Shown here: piece by piece, positions 1 to 7,461 of the stretch
How the letters are laid out: every line of letters starts with the position of its first letter
Numbering within the stretch: the first letter of the stretch is position 1
Origin: an uncultured Rhodanobacteraceae bacterium
GTDB taxonomy: Bacteria > Pseudomonadota > Gammaproteobacteria > Xanthomonadales > Rhodanobacteraceae
DNA length: 14,501 bases
NCBI GenBank assembly: GCA_913053815.1
Contig: CAJXGK010000013.1
Location: forward strand, 1 to 14,501
Direction of reading: 5' to 3'
Notes under the pieces: model-generated
What the model was told of the DNA's origin: nothing
Seen by the model: the letters and a program-made list of their open reading frames with translations, nothing else
Databases searched by the model: none
Program-made: the position numbers and the translations under genes

Positions 1-60
1 GCCTCCGCTCTTTTTTGATGATCTTGCCTAGGACCACCGATCTCGTCACCACGACTGCCT

Positions 61-92
61 ACTGGATCCCGGGTCGATGCCCGGGATGACGA
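61..92 (+). repeat. Palindromic intergenic repeat unit, copy 1
   Basis: The unit contains a perfect 8-bp stem, ATCCCGGG (66-73) with CCCGGGAT (80-87), around the 6-nt loop TCGATG. It is flanked by ACTGG on the left and GACGA on the right. The general form, CTGGAT-CCCG...CGGGATGACGA, resembles the short palindromic repeats scattered between genes in many proteobacterial genomes. A second, degenerate unit lies in opposite orientation at 121-150. Function is unknown; such units may act as transcript-end stabilisers or be remnants of small non-autonomous elements. Confidence 0.6.
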
Positions 93-120
93 AATTTATT
101 GTCACGCCGTATAGCCTTTC

Positions 121-150
121 TCGTCATTTCGCGCCAGCGGGAATCGAGTG
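121..150 (-). repeat. Palindromic intergenic repeat unit, copy 2 (inverted)
   Basis: On the minus strand this unit begins ACTCGATTCCCGC and ends GAAATGACGA. It matches the ends and the general layout of the unit at 61-92 read on the plus strand. Its internal stem is imperfect (CGC...GCG flanked by ATT/AAT with a mismatch). The pair gives a 90-bp segment (61-150) whose two ends are inverted copies separated by 28 bp, which is the layout of a tiny MITE-like element. Other copies in the genome would be needed to prove mobility. Confidence 0.5.
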
Positions 151-175
151 AAGAAAACCATCACCACGCAAGTGG
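151..175 (-). terminator. Weak terminator-like hairpin after the transporter gene
   Basis: On the minus strand a short stem CCAC-TTGC-GTGG (175 down to 164) is followed by TGATGG and then TTTTCTT (157-151). The stem is only 4 bp and the T-tract is separated from it by several bases, so it is a poor match to a Rho-independent terminator. It is listed because it sits 28-52 bp past the last gene of the long leftward run, where a terminator is expected. Confidence 0.25.
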
Positions 176-202
176 GCATCCGAGGTTTAACGGCCTCTCT
201 TG

Positions 203-1477
203 TTACGGGGTGCTGAGTGGGTCGCGGGTATCGATAGGGTGCCCCGCCTCGCCGCGTACGTGTCGGTAACGGAACAGTATCGCAAACAGTACCGCGACGA
301 CTACGGAGTAGGCCGCAAAGCTCAACCAGATGCCATGCCATACCAAGCGACCATCGCCAAGGGTAAAGTAGTGATCGATGAGCAGACCGCTGAGCACGCT
401 GCCCAGTACGGCGCCAAAGCCGTTGGTCATCATCATGAACAGGCCTTGGGCGCTGGCGCGGATCTTGGGGTCGGTCTGACCTTCGATAAACAGGGACCCG
501 GAAATGTTGAAAAAATCAAAAGCCATGCCGTAGACGAGGTTGGAAAGAACGATCATCCACAGCAGTCCGGCCGGATTGCCATAGGCGAATAGACCGAAGC
601 GCAGGATCCAGGCCACCATACTGATCAGCATCACGGTCTTAATACCGAAACGCTTGAGAAAAAATGGGATGGTCAGGATAAACAGGGTTTCCGACATCTG
701 CGATATCGACAGCACAATGTTTGGGTAGCGTACCGTGAGCAGGTCTCGATAGACCGCGAGCTTAGAAAAGCTGTGCAGGAAGGTGTCGCCATAGGCATTG
801 GTCAACTGCAGCGAAGCCCCCAATGCCATGGCAAATAGAAAGAACACGGCCATGTTGTAGTTTTTCAACAGTGCGAATGAGCGCAGGCCCAGTGCGTCGA
901 TCAGTGAGTCATGGTGGACATCGAGGGGTGGGCAGCGCGGCAGGCTGAACGAATACAGGCCCAGCAGTACGGCTGAGGCCCCCGCCACATAGAACTGGGT
1001 GGCACTCTTTTCGATGTGTAGCAGGCTGATGATCCACATGGCGACGATGAAACCGATGGTTCCCCAGACGCGAATCGGTGGGTAGTCTTTCACCACATCG
1101 GCACCTTCATTCTTGAGTGCGTTGTAGGCGACGGTAATCGACAGAGAGATGGTCGGCATGTAAAAGCCCATGTTGAGCAACATCACCCAGAACAGGATCT
1201 GGGGACTATTAACCATCGGCACCACAAACAGCATGCCTGCACCCAGCAGATGCAGAATGCCGTACAGGCGTTCGGCATTGACCCACTTGTCGGCGACGAT
1301 CCCCATCAGTGAAGGCATGAACAGCGAGGCGATACCCATGGTTGAGAACACCGCCCCGAAATCGGTGCCCGACCAGTGTCGGGTCAGAAACCAGTACGCA
1401 CCCTGAGTGGTCAACCACGACCCCCATACAAAGAACTGTAGGAAGATCATGACGATGAGACGCAGCTTGGTGTGCAT
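203..1477 (-). CDS. nupG: Nucleoside:H+ symporter, NupG/XapB family (MFS)
   Basis: This 424-residue inner-membrane protein closely resembles E. coli NupG along its whole length. Recognisable family stretches are FLQFFVWGSWLTT near residue 12, GIVADKW at 59-65, PPIRVWGTIGFI around 133-144, SETLFILTIPFFLKRFGIK, AWILRFGLFAYG, and FDFFNISGS followed by ASAQGLFMMMTNGFGA. The family has 12 membrane segments and imports nucleosides with protons. The start is supported by GGAG at 1486-1489 (minus strand), 8 nt before the ATG, and by alignment to the NupG N terminus. The gene begins 30 bp after the gspF stop and is probably transcribed with it, although it has no known role in secretion. Whether it carries purine nucleosides, pyrimidine nucleosides or both cannot be told from the sequence. 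Confidence 0.92.
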   Translation of the reverse strand: MHTKLRLIVMIFLQFFVWGSWLTTQGAYWFLTRHWSGTDFGAVFSTMGIASLFMPSLMGIVADKWVNAERLYGILHLLGAGMLFVVPMVNSPQILFWVMLLNMGFYMPTISLSITVAYNALKNEGADVVKDYPPIRVWGTIGFIVAMWIISLLHIEKSATQFYVAGASAVLLGLYSFSLPRCPPLDVHHDSLIDALGLRSFALLKNYNMAVFFLFAMALGASLQLTNAYGDTFLHSFSKLAVYRDLLTVRYPNIVLSISQMSETLFILTIPFFLKRFGIKTVMLISMVAWILRFGLFAYGNPAGLLWMIVLSNLVYGMAFDFFNISGSLFIEGQTDPKIRASAQGLFMMMTNGFGAVLGSVLSGLLIDHYFTLGDGRLVWHGIWLSFAAYSVVVAVLFAILFRYRHVRGEAGHPIDTRDPLSTP

Positions 1478-1507
1478 AGAGAGGGCTCCGTAGTGTTTCG
1501 GAAACCC

Positions 1508-2719
1508 TTACTTCACCAACTGATCGAGCTGAAAGATCGGCATCAGGATGGCCAGTACGATGATGAACACCACCATGCCCATGACGACGATCATCAGTGG
1601 TTCGAACAACGCCAGGGCTGTGCCGATAACTGATTGGGTTTCGCGTTCCTGCTGTTGGGCCGCACGTTCCAGCATGTCCTCAAGGTTGCCACCGCCTTCG
1701 CCACTGGCGATCAGGTAGACCGCCATGGGTGGAAAGTAGCCGCTGCGCTCCAGGGAGCTGGCGATGCCGTCACCTCCCCGGACTCGCTCGGCAACTTCTT
1801 GTAGAGCGTGGCGCATGGGCAGGTTGCCCAATACTTCGGCGGAGATGCTCAGCGCATCCAGGATGGGTACGCCGCTACCCGCGAGAATGCTCAGGGTGCG
1901 AGCGAAGCGGGCGGTTTCAATGCCGCGGATAAGATTGCCGATCAGCGGCATGCGTAGCAGCAGGCGATGCCAGCGTTCGCGTAGGGCCGGTTGGCGCAGG
2001 GCGCGGCGAATCAGCCAGATCACCGTAATAAGTAGAGCTAGCAATAGCCACCACCAGTCACGCAGGAAGTCGCTCAGGCTGATCAGCAGGCGCGTCAGCA
2101 GCGGCAGTTGCTGATTCATGTTAGCAAATACCTGGACGATCTTTGGCACCACATAACCGAGCAGGCCGGCGAGTATGGCAATGGACATGGTGATCAGAAA
2201 GCTCGGGTAGATCAGGGCTTGTTGGACGCGCTGGTTGAGGGCGTGACGGGCTTCGGTGTAGTCGGCCAATCGCGACAAGACCCGATCCAGTCGGCCGGTC
2301 TGTTCGCCCGCTCCGACCGTAGCGCGAAAGATTTCGTTGAATACCCCGGGGAAGTCATGCATACCGACAGCCATGCCGTGGCCTTCGACCACCCGGGCTC
2401 GCACCCCGTGCAGTACCCGGGCGATACGTGGATTGCGTGCTTGTCGGGCCGCCGTGTGCAGGGCCTCTGCTACCGGCGCACCGGTGGCAAGCAGGGTGGC
2501 AATCTGTCGGGTCAGCAGTGCCAGTTCGTCGGCATGCAGGTGGTGATGTCGACGACTCCGTTTTATCCCGACACCCTGGTCCGAGACCGTGCTGACCTCT
2601 AGAGGGAGTAGGCCGCTTTCGCGTAGCATCTGCCGGATTTGCCGTGGATTGTCGCCCTCGAGTACTCCCTTCTGGTGTTGCCCATGGGTATCAAGAGCGC
2701 TGTATTCGAAGGCCGGCAT
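1508..2719 (-). CDS. gspF: Type II secretion system inner-membrane platform protein GspF
   Basis: The 403-residue protein is the polytopic inner-membrane core of the T2SS, which couples the GspE ATPase to pseudopilus assembly. It starts with the typical GspF beginning (M-P-A-F-E-Y-S-A-L-D) and the KG...RQIRQMLRESGLLPLEV region. Two T2SSF domains follow, and membrane segments lie near residues 168-198, 221-238 and 365-397. The second domain holds FARTLSILAGSGVPILDAL, and the C terminus ends MPIFQLDQLVK, as in family members. The open frame extends 49 codons further upstream, but that part overlaps gspE and has no family similarity, so the ATG at 2719 is chosen. It lies 7 bp after the gspE stop. 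Usually gspG comes next; here a nucleoside transporter does. Confidence 0.96.
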   Translation of the reverse strand: MPAFEYSALDTHGQHQKGVLEGDNPRQIRQMLRESGLLPLEVSTVSDQGVGIKRSRRHHHLHADELALLTRQIATLLATGAPVAEALHTAARQARNPRIARVLHGVRARVVEGHGMAVGMHDFPGVFNEIFRATVGAGEQTGRLDRVLSRLADYTEARHALNQRVQQALIYPSFLITMSIAILAGLLGYVVPKIVQVFANMNQQLPLLTRLLISLSDFLRDWWWLLLALLITVIWLIRRALRQPALRERWHRLLLRMPLIGNLIRGIETARFARTLSILAGSGVPILDALSISAEVLGNLPMRHALQEVAERVRGGDGIASSLERSGYFPPMAVYLIASGEGGGNLEDMLERAAQQQERETQSVIGTALALFEPLMIVVMGMVVFIIVLAILMPIFQLDQLVK

Positions 2720-2726
2720 GGTGTAA

Positions 2727-4301
2727 TCAGCCTTCTGCGCGGGTGACCCGCAGCACTTCTTCGAGTGAGGTTTCTCCCGCCAGTACTCTGCGTAGGCCGT
2801 CGCTGCGAATGCCCGGTACATTATTCCGTGCGGTGCGCTCCATGGCCTGATCGGAAGCGCCATCATGGATCATGCCGCGGAGGATTTCGTTGATAGGCGT
2901 TACCTCGTAGATCCCAGTGCGTTTGATATAACCACTATCGTGGCAGGCTGGACAGCCAACCGGATGGAAGATCATAGGCGGCATATCGGCAGGCACTCCA
3001 AGTTGCTCGCATTCGCTGGGCGTAGCAGGGATGGAGCTTCTACAGTTGGGGCAGAGTAGTCTCAGCAAGCGTTGGGCGGCAACGCCAATCAGGGTGGTGG
3101 CGAGCAAGAAGGGTTCCACGCCCATATCGCGCAGCCGGGTGACCGCACCGATGGCCGTGTTGGTATGCAGGGTGGAAAGCACCAGGTGACCGGTCAGACT
3201 GGCCTGTACGGCCGTATTGGCGGTTTCTAGATCGCGGACTTCACCGACCATGACGACATCGGGATCCTGGCGTAGCATAGCGCGCAGTCCACGGGCGAAA
3301 TTCAGATCCACTTTGCTGTTGACCTGGGTCTGGCCGATCCCGTCGATAAAATATTCGATCGGGTCCTCGACGGTGAGAATGTTGAGGGCGCGATCATTGA
3401 GTTCGGCCAGCACGGCATACAACGTGGTGGTCTTACCGGAGCCGGTTGGCCCGGTCACTAGTAGGATGCCGTGGGCCTGGTGAATCAAGGTGACGAGTCG
3501 TGCCCGGGTATCTGGATCCATGCCCAGACTGCCGAGGTCAAGACGCCCCGTCTGGCGGTCGAGTAATCGCAGGACTACGCGTTCGCCATGACCGGAGGGT
3601 AAAGTAGAGACACGCACATCGACCGGCCGTCCGGCGATACGCAGAGAGATCCGCCCATCCTGGGGCAGGCGCTTTTCGGCGATATCGAGCCTTGCCATAA
3701 CTTTGATGCGGGAGACGATCACTCCGGCTAGAGCCCGCGGTGGTTCGAGGATTTCTCGCAGCACGCCATCGACCCGTAGACGCACCGACAAGCGCGATTC
3801 GAAGGGTTCAATGTGCACGTCTGAGGCTCCTTCCTGCACGGCCTGGGAAAGGATGGCGTTGATCAGGCGGATGATCGGGGCATCGTCCTGCGATTCGAGC
3901 AAGTCTTCCGGTTCCGGCAGGGCCGAGGCGGCTGTCGCCAAGTCAATGCCTTCCCCCAAATCTTCCATCATGGCCTGGGCCCCACCACCGCCATTGCCGT
4001 AACGATGTGCGAGGGCCTGATCAAAGGCGTGATCGTCGAGGGCTTTGAGCTGTAGCGACAGGCCGTAGATGCGGCTCAGTTCGGCAAGGACGTGTGCTGA
4101 GGGGGTGCCACGATATTGTACGTAAAGGGTGTTGGTGCGGGTCTCTACCAGGACTCCGTGGCGTTTGGCATAGGCATAACCGATGGTCCGGATCGGCAGC
4201 GATTCGACCGGGGTCGGGTTGGCAACCGGGGAAGTGCTGATCGGACCGGAATGGGTACCAGTCGGCCGGATCGACTCATCGGTTATCGGGACGGGAGCCA
4301 T
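2727..4301 (-). CDS. gspE: Type II secretion system ATPase GspE
   Basis: The 524-residue cytoplasmic ATPase powers pseudopilus extension. Visible motifs are Walker A GPTGSGKT (284-291), the Asp-box/Walker B region DPDVVMVGEVRD (346-357), and the His box TGHLVLSTLHTN (370-381). A tetracysteine zinc motif has C417xxC420 and C450xxC453 with 29 residues between the pairs. The N-terminal GspE/PilB-type domain includes YAYAKRHGVLVE near residues 43-54, and SDVHIEPFE (160-168) precedes the core. The start overlaps the 3' end of gspD by 26 bp, with no clear Shine-Dalgarno sequence, so translation is probably coupled to gspD. The about 35 residues before the conserved domain are Pro/Ser/Thr-rich and poorly conserved, so the exact start is less certain than the identity. 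Confidence 0.96.
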   Translation of the reverse strand: MAPVPITDESIRPTGTHSGPISTSPVANPTPVESLPIRTIGYAYAKRHGVLVETRTNTLYVQYRGTPSAHVLAELSRIYGLSLQLKALDDHAFDQALAHRYGNGGGGAQAMMEDLGEGIDLATAASALPEPEDLLESQDDAPIIRLINAILSQAVQEGASDVHIEPFESRLSVRLRVDGVLREILEPPRALAGVIVSRIKVMARLDIAEKRLPQDGRISLRIAGRPVDVRVSTLPSGHGERVVLRLLDRQTGRLDLGSLGMDPDTRARLVTLIHQAHGILLVTGPTGSGKTTTLYAVLAELNDRALNILTVEDPIEYFIDGIGQTQVNSKVDLNFARGLRAMLRQDPDVVMVGEVRDLETANTAVQASLTGHLVLSTLHTNTAIGAVTRLRDMGVEPFLLATTLIGVAAQRLLRLLCPNCRSSIPATPSECEQLGVPADMPPMIFHPVGCPACHDSGYIKRTGIYEVTPINEILRGMIHDGASDQAMERTARNNVPGIRSDGLRRVLAGETSLEEVLRVTRAEG

Positions 4302-6414
4302 GTTTGTCTACATTGGGTTGCGGAGAGGCAGACGTCGTCGCCGTCGACTTGGTGGCCGGTGACGGCACCGCATGCGGTGGGGCGGATACCGAGCTGCCGG
4401 CAGCGGGTGTCAACACCGAAGCCGGAGGTGAGGGACTCAATTGGCGCAAAGACTTCGGCAGGGTTGGACCTGTGCCGGTGTTCTGTTCGCCTCCGTTCTT
4501 TTGCTGCAGCGAGTGGTAGAGCTGCTGGGCACGCATAATCCGGTATTTCTCCTCGGTATAGGCGTTGGCCAGGGCCTGACTGTCGAGAATGACCGGATGC
4601 AGAAAGATCATCAGGTTGGTCTTGGTGCGAGTGCGCGAGGTGGAACGGAACAGGTGGCCGAGGATCGGAATGTCCCCGAGTAGCGGAACCTTCTGTACCG
4701 AATCTTTGTAGCTGTCCTCGATGAGGCCGCCGAGCACAATAATAGAATTACTGTTAGTAATCACCACGGTCTTGATCTGCCGAGTATTGGTGATCAGGTC
4801 GGCGGCTCCCTGGATGGACGGTGCCAGGCTGGACACGGTCAGGTCGAGTTTTAGTCGGACGCTGTTGCCTTCGTTGATCTGTGGCGTCACCTTGAGGATG
4901 ATGCCGACCTTTTTGCGCTCAATAGTCTGGAATGGGCTGGAGACGAGTCCGCCGCCGCCGCCGAATCCCGAGGAGACTCCACCAGGCCTCTGGCTGCCCA
5001 TATTCAGACCGGTTCCGGTCGAACTGTAGCTGCCGGTGACAAAGGGTACATCCTGGCCGACCACAATTTCGGCCGCCTTGTTGTCCAGGGTCAGGATACT
5101 TGGGGTGGACAGGATATTGGTCGCCGAGTTGGAGCTGAGTGCGTTGAGTAGCAGACCGTAGCGGCTGCCATGGGCCGATGCCCGGCCGAAACCAAACAGC
5201 AAACCAGGACCGGCGGCGGCTAATGCTGCCGGACCGGCCGCCAGCGAAATCAGGGGGATGGAGCCGTTACTGAAATTGATCAGTCCTGCCGGGCCTTCCT
5301 TGGTAGCCCGGTTTGGAAGAACCCCGATTTGGGCACCGAGTTTCTTGGCCAGATCACCCGAAACCTCGGCAATGATGGCATCAATAAGTACTTCGGCAGG
5401 ACGGATGTCGAGCTGGCGAACCACTTCGCGTAGATCGCGGACCTTGTTGGCCGGTCCGGTGATGATCAAGGCGTTGTTGATGTTGTCAGCCTGGACATTG
5501 ACCGGCCCTTGCGGAGCGGACTTGTTCTTGGTCCGCACTTGTTTTTCATTGCTGACGATTTTCTGCAGGATCTTGGCAATGTCTTGGGCCTTGGCGTAAC
5601 GCAGGAAAATGACATGTGAGTTGCCGGCCGAAGGCAAGGGCGTATCGAGTTGTTCAACCAGGGCGCGCAGTCGCTGGCGAGTAGCCTGGTCGCCGGAAAT
5701 TAGCAGGCTGTTGGTACGTACATCAGCGACGACTCGAGCCCGATTGGCTCCGCCACCCCGCGTAGCCGCTTGATTTTGCAGATTGTTGAGCAGGTGTCCG
5801 ACCTCGGAGGCGGAAGCATTTTTCAGGTGGATTAGCTCAATCTGGCTGTTGTTAGGGCGGTCGAGTTCGTGGATCAGGCGGGTGATCCGGGCGACGTTGC
5901 TAGCCCGGTCAGTGACGATGAGCATATTGTTGGGCGGATAGGCGGCGAGAAAGCCCTGTCGGGGAATCAACGGTCGCAGCATAGGGACGATCTGGGCCAC
6001 CGGTACGTTGTGTACCTGCACCACGCGGGTGACGACTTCTTCACCATGGCCTTTAAGTAAGGCGCTGGTGCGGGCATTGATCGAGGGGATGATCTTGACC
6101 ACGTTACCCGACGGTACGGCTGAATAGCCGTACACATCCAGGATGGACAGGAATACCTGGTATAGCGCCTTGCGGTTCATGGGGGTGGAAGAAACCACCG
6201 TCACATTGCCTCGTACCCGTGGGTCAACCACAAAGTTGACCCCGGTGGCCTTCGATACCGTATCGATGAGGCTGCGAATATCCACATTACGAAGATTCAG
6301 GGTGACCTTACCGGTACTTGTAACAGGCGGTGGTGTCACCGGTTTCGCTGCTTGTGAGGTAAGTGGTGTGAATAAGACAGCGAGCAGACAGAGCAGGGTA
6401 ATAACGGGTTTCAT
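4276..6414 (-). CDS. gspD: Type II secretion system secretin GspD
   Basis: The 712-residue protein forms the outer-membrane secretion channel. A Sec signal peptide occupies residues 1 to about 22 (hydrophobic LLCLLAVLFTPL, then SQAA). An N0 domain (about 35-110) follows, then three repeated N1-N3 domains (about 127-345), and the secretin core with a Gly/Ser-rich gate loop (about 460-495). The secretin signature VPLLGDIPILGHLF is at 576-589. After the core comes a low-complexity Pro/Ser/Thr/Ala tail (about 645-712). It has no obvious S-domain, so how it reaches the outer membrane (pilotin-dependent or not) is open. The gene starts 216 bp after gspC and overlaps gspE by 26 bp. A GGA at about -11 is the only ribosome-binding hint. 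Confidence 0.96.
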   Translation of the reverse strand: MKPVITLLCLLAVLFTPLTSQAAKPVTPPPVTSTGKVTLNLRNVDIRSLIDTVSKATGVNFVVDPRVRGNVTVVSSTPMNRKALYQVFLSILDVYGYSAVPSGNVVKIIPSINARTSALLKGHGEEVVTRVVQVHNVPVAQIVPMLRPLIPRQGFLAAYPPNNMLIVTDRASNVARITRLIHELDRPNNSQIELIHLKNASASEVGHLLNNLQNQAATRGGGANRARVVADVRTNSLLISGDQATRQRLRALVEQLDTPLPSAGNSHVIFLRYAKAQDIAKILQKIVSNEKQVRTKNKSAPQGPVNVQADNINNALIITGPANKVRDLREVVRQLDIRPAEVLIDAIIAEVSGDLAKKLGAQIGVLPNRATKEGPAGLINFSNGSIPLISLAAGPAALAAAGPGLLFGFGRASAHGSRYGLLLNALSSNSATNILSTPSILTLDNKAAEIVVGQDVPFVTGSYSSTGTGLNMGSQRPGGVSSGFGGGGGLVSSPFQTIERKKVGIILKVTPQINEGNSVRLKLDLTVSSLAPSIQGAADLITNTRQIKTVVITNSNSIIVLGGLIEDSYKDSVQKVPLLGDIPILGHLFRSTSRTRTKTNLMIFLHPVILDSQALANAYTEEKYRIMRAQQLYHSLQQKNGGEQNTGTGPTLPKSLRQLSPSPPASVLTPAAGSSVSAPPHAVPSPATKSTATTSASPQPNVDKHGSRPDNR

Positions 6415-6630
6415 GGGTTCGATCCGTAGATCCGACGAGTCTATCAGGCGGTGATTAAGTGGGGGGTCCCCGGCGGGATGCGTGCCGGCGTGGTGCAGCC
6501 CGGTGCGTAGCTGTCAACCGGGGCACAGTGAGTGGAACATGTGGACCATCCCGGTTGGGGCAGCGCTTTGGTCATGTTGCAACAACATGATGAAGCGGGC
6601 CTAGAGAGGGGGTGTTGTTGAGGCATGGCT
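6415..6630. other. gspC-gspD spacer with a hairpin and a doubtful small reading frame
   Basis: This is the largest gap inside the secretion gene run (216 bp; the other junctions have at most 30 bp or overlap). It holds a perfect inverted repeat at 6572-6590. On the minus strand, a 60-codon open frame runs from an ATG at 6626 (4 bp after the gspC stop) to a stop at 6444 (29 bp before gspD). Its product would have seven Cys, including a CCC run, no membrane segment and no recognised family. I treat it as unproven. The gap may instead hold a promoter or processing site that sets GspD levels apart from GspC, but I see no convincing -35/-10 pair. Confidence 0.4.
6572..6590. repeat. Perfect inverted repeat in the gspC-gspD spacer
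   Basis: TCATGTTG (6572-6579) and CAACATGA (6583-6590) are exact reverse complements separated by the 3 bases CAA. As RNA this would be an 8-bp stem. No T-tract follows on either strand, so it is not an intrinsic terminator. It could be an mRNA processing or stability element, a regulator binding site, or chance. Confidence 0.45.
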
Positions 6631-7455
6631 TCAGCGTTGGCCGGGGTGCAGGGTGATTGGGTGGCCGTTACGTTCAACCATCAGAGAAATATTTTGTGGA
6701 TTGCGAAGCCCACGCATGGCGGCCAGGGCTCCTCCGGGCGTATTCAGGGGCAGGCCATTAATCGCGGTGACCACGTCCCCAGGACGGAGGCCGAGACGGG
6801 TAAACAGGGCCGGATTGGTACCGGGGTCAACTCGATAACCCAGGAACCGTCCCCCTACCCGTAGCGGTGTGGCCTTGACGAATTTGTTGAGACCCAAGGC
6901 GTTCTGTGGGGCGAATTTCAGGAGCCTGGTCAGTGGGGACGGCCCGGCTTTCGCATTCCTGGGTAGGGGGGGCGATGCCGATGCGGTCAACGAAATGTCC
7001 CCTGACTGGAGCCTTACTAGGCGCAGGGTTTCTTCGCCGTTCGTGGTGGTCAACAGGACTCGGCCCATGTAAACCGCATTCAGATGCACGTTGCCGGGAA
7101 GTTTGTCACCCTGGGTGTAAACCTCTGCTTGGCCACCTTCGGCAGAAATGATGGCGTAACCTCGGCCCCCACCTTGGGCATAAGTACCCTGCAGGGTCAG
7201 TGCCAGCGATGTTTCGGGTGCATTAGTTGTAGCTGAGACACCAAACAGGTGGGCGTGCAATAGGCGTTGTGCGGGGGATTCGGTAGGCTTAGGGATGCTG
7301 CCTTGGGCAACAGTCACCGGTAGGGCGGGGGCTCTCGTCGCTTGCAGAACTACCACACTGAGTCGGGCCAGATTCCACGCCATCAAAGCGACCAGCATGA
7401 ACCCCCCGGCTTGAATGATTTTTGGCAGGTAGCGGCTTGATAATGAGTAAGGCAT
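6631..7455 (-). CDS. gspC: Type II secretion system protein GspC (PDZ type)
   Basis: The 274-residue bitopic inner-membrane protein links the inner-membrane platform to the secretin and takes part in substrate selection. It has a short cytoplasmic N terminus, one membrane segment (about 16-38), and a linker rich in Pro/Thr. The HR domain (about 64-148) contains LFGVSATTNAPETSLALTLQG and later GDKLPGNVHLNAVYMGRVLL. A C-terminal PDZ domain (about 195-270) contains GYRVDPGTN, LGLRPGDVVTAINGLPL and a GG-x-L helix. Length and order match GspC of the PDZ type rather than the coiled-coil type. The ATG lies 6 bp after the rhombosortase stop; a GGGGGA stretch about 13 bases upstream is a weak ribosome site, so coupling is likely. 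Confidence 0.94.
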   Translation of the reverse strand: MPYSLSSRYLPKIIQAGGFMLVALMAWNLARLSVVVLQATRAPALPVTVAQGSIPKPTESPAQRLLHAHLFGVSATTNAPETSLALTLQGTYAQGGGRGYAIISAEGGQAEVYTQGDKLPGNVHLNAVYMGRVLLTTTNGEETLRLVRLQSGDISLTASASPPLPRNAKAGPSPLTRLLKFAPQNALGLNKFVKATPLRVGGRFLGYRVDPGTNPALFTRLGLRPGDVVTAINGLPLNTPGGALAAMRGLRNPQNISLMVERNGHPITLHPGQR

Positions 7456-7461
7456 GGCGTA

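Larger units (their letters stand above)
1..202. other. Non-coding left flank
   Basis: I see no convincing gene here. The stretch holds two short palindromic repeat units (61-92 and 121-150) and a weak terminator-like hairpin (151-175) just past the nucleoside-transporter stop codon. At the extreme left edge the minus strand reads GCGGAGG (plus-strand positions 2-8). This could be a ribosome binding site for a leftward gene beginning outside the window, but the start codon is not visible, so this is only a possibility. Confidence 0.5.

Noticed and set aside
203..592. Plus-strand open frame opposite the nucleoside transporter (130 codons)
   Set aside because: It is antisense to well-conserved NupG-family sequence and carries no recognisable domain.
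2108..2602. Plus-strand open frame opposite gspF (164 codons)
   Set aside because: It lies wholly antisense to conserved GspF coding sequence, with no family similarity and no ribosome site.
2720..2866. 49-codon N-terminal extension of gspF
   Set aside because: It overlaps the end of gspE, and the typical GspF N terminus begins at 2719.
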